NCBI GenBank assembly: GCA_947463845.1
Contig: CANHUM010000001.1
Span: 1 to 25,861 of the forward strand
DNA: 25,861 bases
Origin: Comamonadaceae bacterium
GTDB lineage: Bacteria; Pseudomonadota; Gammaproteobacteria; Burkholderiales; Burkholderiaceae_C
Direction: 5' to 3'
The notes under the pieces are model-generated. The model saw only the letters and a program-made list of their open reading frames with translations. It made no database searches and had not been told where the DNA came from. A program made the translations under genes and the position numbers. Shown here piece by piece: positions 22,904 through 25,861 of this stretch. Each line of letters starts with the position of its first letter. Positions within the stretch are counted from its first letter, which is position 1.

Positions 22904-23782
22904 TCAGCTGGGCGACTTGTTCAGCTCGGGTTGCCAGATCAGGCGCTCAGGTGCGCTGAAACACAAAAAGCGTTTGTGTGTGGCTCGGCCAATGGCACAC
23001 AAACCCAGTCGTTCAGCAAGATCGCGGCCCATCTGCGTGATGCCACTGCGCGAGACGATCACTGGCACGCCCATCTGGGCGGATTTGATGACCATTTCAC
23101 TGGTCAGGCGCCCCGTGGTGTAGAACACCTTGTCCTCACCGCGCACATCGTGCATCCACATCCATCCAGCGATGGTGTCGACCGCGTTGTGGCGCCCCAC
23201 ATCTTCCACAAACATCAACATTTCTTCGCCCTGAAACAAGGCGCAAGCGTGGACCGAACCCGATGATTTGTAGGTCGTTTCCTGCAAGCGGATGGCATTG
23301 ACCAGGCCATACAACTCGGCTTGCGTGACTTGGGCTGGCGGCAGCTGAATGCGGTCAATGTGCTGCATCAAATCACCAAAGACACTGCCTTGGCCGCAAC
23401 CCGTGGTCACCACACGATCTGCACTTGGGGGCACCGTCAAATCGGCATCCAACCGGCTTTTGACAGCAGCCACGCCCGGTTCACCCACTTCACCCTCACC
23501 GATACTCCAGTCCACCGTGATGGATTCAATCTGGTCCACCGATGTAATCAGGTTCTGATTCCTCAAAAATCCAAGGGCCAACCACTCTGGCGCTGCGCCC
23601 AAGGTCATCAAGGTGACCAGTTCTTTTTTGTCCAGGTAGAGGGTGAGCGCACGCTCGGCAGGAATCTGTGATGCCGATCGCTCACCCAGTTCATTGACCA
23701 CCGTGACCGACCTTGTCAAAGGTCCGCGAGATTCGGTGAGGTGTGGTTTTCGAGAAATCAAACTGCCCAGTGCCCTTGACAA
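22904..23782 (-). CDS. fdhD: Formate dehydrogenase accessory sulfurtransferase FdhD
   Basis: FdhD passes sulfur from IscS to the molybdenum cofactor of formate dehydrogenases. From the chosen TTG at 23782 it has 292 residues. Conserved blocks are PAERALTLYLDKKELVTLMTLGAAPEWLALGFL, VTTGCGQGSVFGD, SSGSVHACALF, FVEDVGRHNAVDTIAGW, YTTGRLTSEMVIKSAQMGVPVIVSRSG and GRATHKRFLCFSAPERL. The loop that is CxxC in E. coli has only Cys129; the second position is Gly132. No ATG exists upstream in frame, but GGAG lies five bases before this TTG. A TTG at 23893 would overlap the neighbouring small gene. No formate dehydrogenase structural gene is in the window. Confidence 0.9.
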   Translation of the reverse strand: MSRALGSLISRKPHLTESRGPLTRSVTVVNELGERSASQIPAERALTLYLDKKELVTLMTLGAAPEWLALGFLRNQNLITSVDQIESITVDWSIGEGEVGEPGVAAVKSRLDADLTVPPSADRVVTTGCGQGSVFGDLMQHIDRIQLPPAQVTQAELYGLVNAIRLQETTYKSSGSVHACALFQGEEMLMFVEDVGRHNAVDTIAGWMWMHDVRGEDKVFYTTGRLTSEMVIKSAQMGVPVIVSRSGITQMGRDLAERLGLCAIGRATHKRFLCFSAPERLIWQPELNKSPS

Positions 23783-23787
23783 GAATT

Positions 23788-23791
23788 CTCC
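23788..23791 (-). promoter_or_regulatory. Ribosome-binding site deciding the fdhD TTG start
   Basis: GGAG on the minus strand is followed after five bases by the TTG at 23782. No in-frame ATG or GTG is available before the conserved region. Confidence 0.6.
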
Positions 23792-23852
23792 ACAATCCGC
23801 AGCAATCTGACTCAGACCTGGCCAAAGCCAAGGCCTGGCAGAAAACCGAGGA

Positions 23853-24026
23853 TCATTCAGACTTGTCGCCCTTGCCCGAAGAGAAATAATCAAACACAGC
23901 CAAGCCTAAGCCACCCAGCAAGATGAGGGTGATGTCCAGTTGAGGCAACTTGAAAATGTAGGGCAGCAGGAATGCTGCCATCAAGGCAAGGCCCACGAGG
24001 CCGGTGAAGCGTTCAAGCGATTTCAT
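23853..24026 (-). CDS. 57-residue two-helix membrane protein coupled to the amidase gene
   Basis: A short gene whose ATG (24026) overlaps the amidase stop by four bases as ATGA. The protein starts MKSLERFTGLVGLALMAAFL, has a first helix at about residues 8-24, a polar turn with PQLD, and a second helix at about 31-47 (ITLILLGGLGLAVF). It ends in a charged tail, SSGKGDKSE. The length, helix count and overlapping start support a real gene. I cannot assign a family; it is too short for a TRAP small permease, which has four helices. Confidence 0.72.
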   Translation of the reverse strand: MKSLERFTGLVGLALMAAFLLPYIFKLPQLDITLILLGGLGLAVFDYFSSGKGDKSE

Positions 24027-25375
24027 GCCAGATTCCTTTTGACAAATTCAGCCACCAGCCAACGCGCAGAGCGCAGCAAGCGGGCATCGTTTTGGTGAGC
24101 GCCAACGGCCTGTACGCCCAATGGCAAGCCATTGGACAGGTTCATCAGCGGCAAGTTGAGGCTGGGCAGTCCGGCAAAACTCCAGGTGGTTTGCATGATC
24201 GGGTTGCCCGTCGATTCCAGCCCCACAGGGGCAGTGCCCAGCGCGGCCGGACACAAAATGACGTCATAAGTGGCGAAGTACTCGTCAAAAGCATTCATGA
24301 CGTGGAACTGGCGGTCTTTGGCCACCAGGTAATCGGTGACCGGTAGGGTCATGGCTTTGTCGATGCGCGCTTGCAGTGGCTCGCTCAACTGCGCGCGGCT
24401 GTGAAGCCATTCCTTTTGGAGGCAAAACGCCAGCTCGGACTCGTTGACGGTGGCCAGCCAAGGCGCCACATTGCGCACGATGTCTGGCAAGGCCGCGTGT
24501 GTCACGCAGTCACCCAAGTGGTCCACGAAAGCCTCGTAAGCTTCGCGGGCTTCGGGGTCGACCTGGTCCCACCAAGGTGTTTTGACAAAGCAAAACTTAG
24601 GCGGCAGAGGCGGCTCAGAAACGGCCACGTCGTACAAACGACGTGGGGCCTGGCGTGCGGTGGCGGCATCGTGGCCGTCGTCGCCCGTCAAAATTTCGGC
24701 CACCCAAGCGATGTCTTCGAGGTTGCGGGCAAACACGCCCACTTCGTCGAGTGAAGGGGACTGGTCAAGCACCCCGGTGCGGGGCACCAGCCCACGTGAG
24801 GGTTTATAAGCATAGACCCCGCAATACGAGGCTGGGCGAATCACCGAGCCGTTGGTTTGGGTGCCCAGCGCCACGGGGACCATGCCGGCGGCCACGGCAG
24901 CAGCTGAGCCGCTGGACGAGCCGCCCGGCGTGTGCGCCGTGTTGTGCGGGTTACAGGTTGGCCCCGGGTGGGTGGTGGCAAATTCCGTGGTCACGGTTTT
25001 GCCGAAGATCACAGCCCCTGCCGCGCGCAAGCGCGACACCACCGTGGCATCGCCCACCGAGTAGCGGCCCTTGTGGATAGGGCTGCCATATTCGGTGGGA
25101 AAGTCCATGGTGTCGATGATGTCCTTGACCGCCACCGGCACACCGTACAAAGGGCCCGGCAAATGGCCAGCCGTGCGGTCGCGCAGCAGATTGTCAGCCT
25201 GCAACGCCACCACCCTGTCATCGCGATGCACGAAGGCGTGAATCTTGGCATCGGCAGCATCCACAAACTGACCCAGTTTGACGGTGAATTCTTCCACCGT
25301 CTCCTGGCCGCTGATCAGATGCTCACGGATTTGCAATACCGTGAGTTCCGACACGTTAAGGGGGCTGGCGCTCAT
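24023..25375 (-). CDS. Amidase signature family hydrolase
   Basis: A 450-residue Ser-cisSer-Lys amidase. The triad can be placed by the family spacing: Lys84 in PVAVKDIIDT, cis-Ser153 in TPGGSSSGSAAAVAAG and the nucleophile Ser177 in TQTNGSVIRPAS. The remaining signature YKPSRGLVPRTGVLDQSPSLDEVGVFAR is also conserved. It is not GatA-like in context (no gatC or gatB) and probably hydrolyses a small amide, with substrate unknown. The ATG at 25375 overlaps the TRAP permease stop by one base; a GTG at 25378 is the alternative. Coupling to a TRAP transporter suggests that the imported compound or its derivative is the substrate. Confidence 0.92.
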   Translation of the reverse strand: MSASPLNVSELTVLQIREHLISGQETVEEFTVKLGQFVDAADAKIHAFVHRDDRVVALQADNLLRDRTAGHLPGPLYGVPVAVKDIIDTMDFPTEYGSPIHKGRYSVGDATVVSRLRAAGAVIFGKTVTTEFATTHPGPTCNPHNTAHTPGGSSSGSAAAVAAGMVPVALGTQTNGSVIRPASYCGVYAYKPSRGLVPRTGVLDQSPSLDEVGVFARNLEDIAWVAEILTGDDGHDAATARQAPRRLYDVAVSEPPLPPKFCFVKTPWWDQVDPEAREAYEAFVDHLGDCVTHAALPDIVRNVAPWLATVNESELAFCLQKEWLHSRAQLSEPLQARIDKAMTLPVTDYLVAKDRQFHVMNAFDEYFATYDVILCPAALGTAPVGLESTGNPIMQTTWSFAGLPSLNLPLMNLSNGLPLGVQAVGAHQNDARLLRSARWLVAEFVKRNLA

Positions 25376-25861
25376 CACTGCTGCTTGAAGAAATCAGGGT
25401 TGACCACCGACTCATCGTTGGGGTCACGCTCCATCTCAACCGACTGATCGAAGAACACCTCTGGCAAATAGGTCACCATGGCGGGGAAGACATAGGTCAT
25501 GGCCAGTGTGAACAAAATGATGTATACAAAAGGCATGCACCCTTTGAAGATGGTGTTCAACTGCAGACTCTTGGGTGCAACCCCTTTCAGGTAATAGGCC
25601 GACATCGCCATGGGCGGGGTCAAGAAAGCGGTCTGCAGGTTCACGGCAATCAAGATGCCGAACAAGATCGGGTCGATGCCATACAAAGGCAGCAATGGCA
25701 AGAAGATGGGCACGAAGATGATGATGATCTCGCTCCACTCCAAAGGCCATCCCAAGATAAAAATCAAGAACTGAGACAACAGCAGGAATTGCAAAGGCGA
25801 CAGGTCCAAGGCCAGCATGAAATCCTTGACGAGATTCTCACCGCCCAAATAACCAAAAACC
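25375..25861 (-). CDS. dctM: TRAP transporter large permease (DctM type), 5' truncated
   Basis: The gene runs off the right edge; about 160 C-terminal residues are present. The frame is open to the last base and reads VFGYLGGENLVKDFMLALDL there. Membrane helices include FLLLSQFLIFILGWPLEWSE, IIIIFVPIFLPLLPLYGIDP, ILFGILIAVNLQTAFLTPPM and GCMPFVYIILFTLAMTYVFP. The motif GIDPILFGILIAVNLQTAFLTPPMA is diagnostic of the DctM family, which imports carboxylates and other anions using a sodium gradient and a periplasmic receptor. The C-terminus carries a 30-residue polar tail, DQSVEMERDPNDESVVNPDF, longer than in many DctM proteins. It is translationally linked to the amidase. Confidence 0.93.
   Translation of the reverse strand, partial: VFGYLGGENLVKDFMLALDLSPLQFLLLSQFLIFILGWPLEWSEIIIIFVPIFLPLLPLYGIDPILFGILIAVNLQTAFLTPPMAMSAYYLKGVAPKSLQLNTIFKGCMPFVYIILFTLAMTYVFPAMVTYLPEVFFDQSVEMERDPNDESVVNPDFFKQQ

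Overview
The window looks like a chromosomal segment of a betaproteobacterium of the order Burkholderiales, most likely Comamonadaceae or a close relative. The evidence is the rpoH sequence, a Bug-type (TctC) periplasmic binding protein, a cytochrome aa3 oxidase locus carrying DUF2970, DUF2244 and a tiny oxidase assembly protein, and a short H-NS paralogue with the YRDPxTGxTWTGRG C-terminus. No rRNA, tRNA, CRISPR array, insertion sequence or phage gene was seen. Coding density is high and no gap between genes exceeds 300 bases.

Layout. (1) 1-1802: 3' part of rpoH with its terminator, then a Bug receptor. (2) 1876-11525: a cytochrome c oxidase biogenesis and structural region. One minus-strand block runs SURF1, SCO-like protein, ctaA, ctaB, SCO1. 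The other runs DUF2244, coxB, ctaD, small assembly protein, ctaG, DUF2970, ctaE. A small plus-strand twin-transmembrane gene and a bidirectional terminator separate them. Together they encode the oxidase subunits, heme A synthesis (ctaB, ctaA), and CuA/CuB insertion (SCO1, CtaG). (3) 11621-14370: BioC-like methyltransferase divergent from a ComF gene, then trmL and a MaoC hydratase. (4) 14444-19309: an uncharacterised coiled-coil membrane protein divergent from a P-type cation ATPase, then an H-NS-like gene divergent from apaH. (5) 19345-22869: a phenylacetate-catabolism fragment (paaK, paaI, paaG) divergent from an enoyl-CoA hydratase, with a long palindromic operator between them. (6) 22904-25861: fdhD, a 57-residue membrane protein, an amidase and the 3' part of a TRAP large permease.

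The most striking observation is that paaG carries an in-frame TGA at codon 39, downstream of an intact start and strong ribosome-binding site. It is either a pseudogene or a base error in an otherwise intact gene. Other points worth a second look are the near-perfect 32-base palindrome between the divergent paa genes, a strong promoter whose predicted transcript start falls on the chosen comF ATG, a P-type ATPase with unusual M4 and M6 motifs, an SCO-like protein that keeps the cysteine pair but apparently not the copper histidine, a FdhD with one cysteine in its usual CxxC, and a conserved-looking unknown protein with coiled coil, membrane segment and a CxxC...CxxxH pattern.

Most of the window is recognisable housekeeping and catabolic DNA. 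I do not see a clear-cut new multi-gene system in it.
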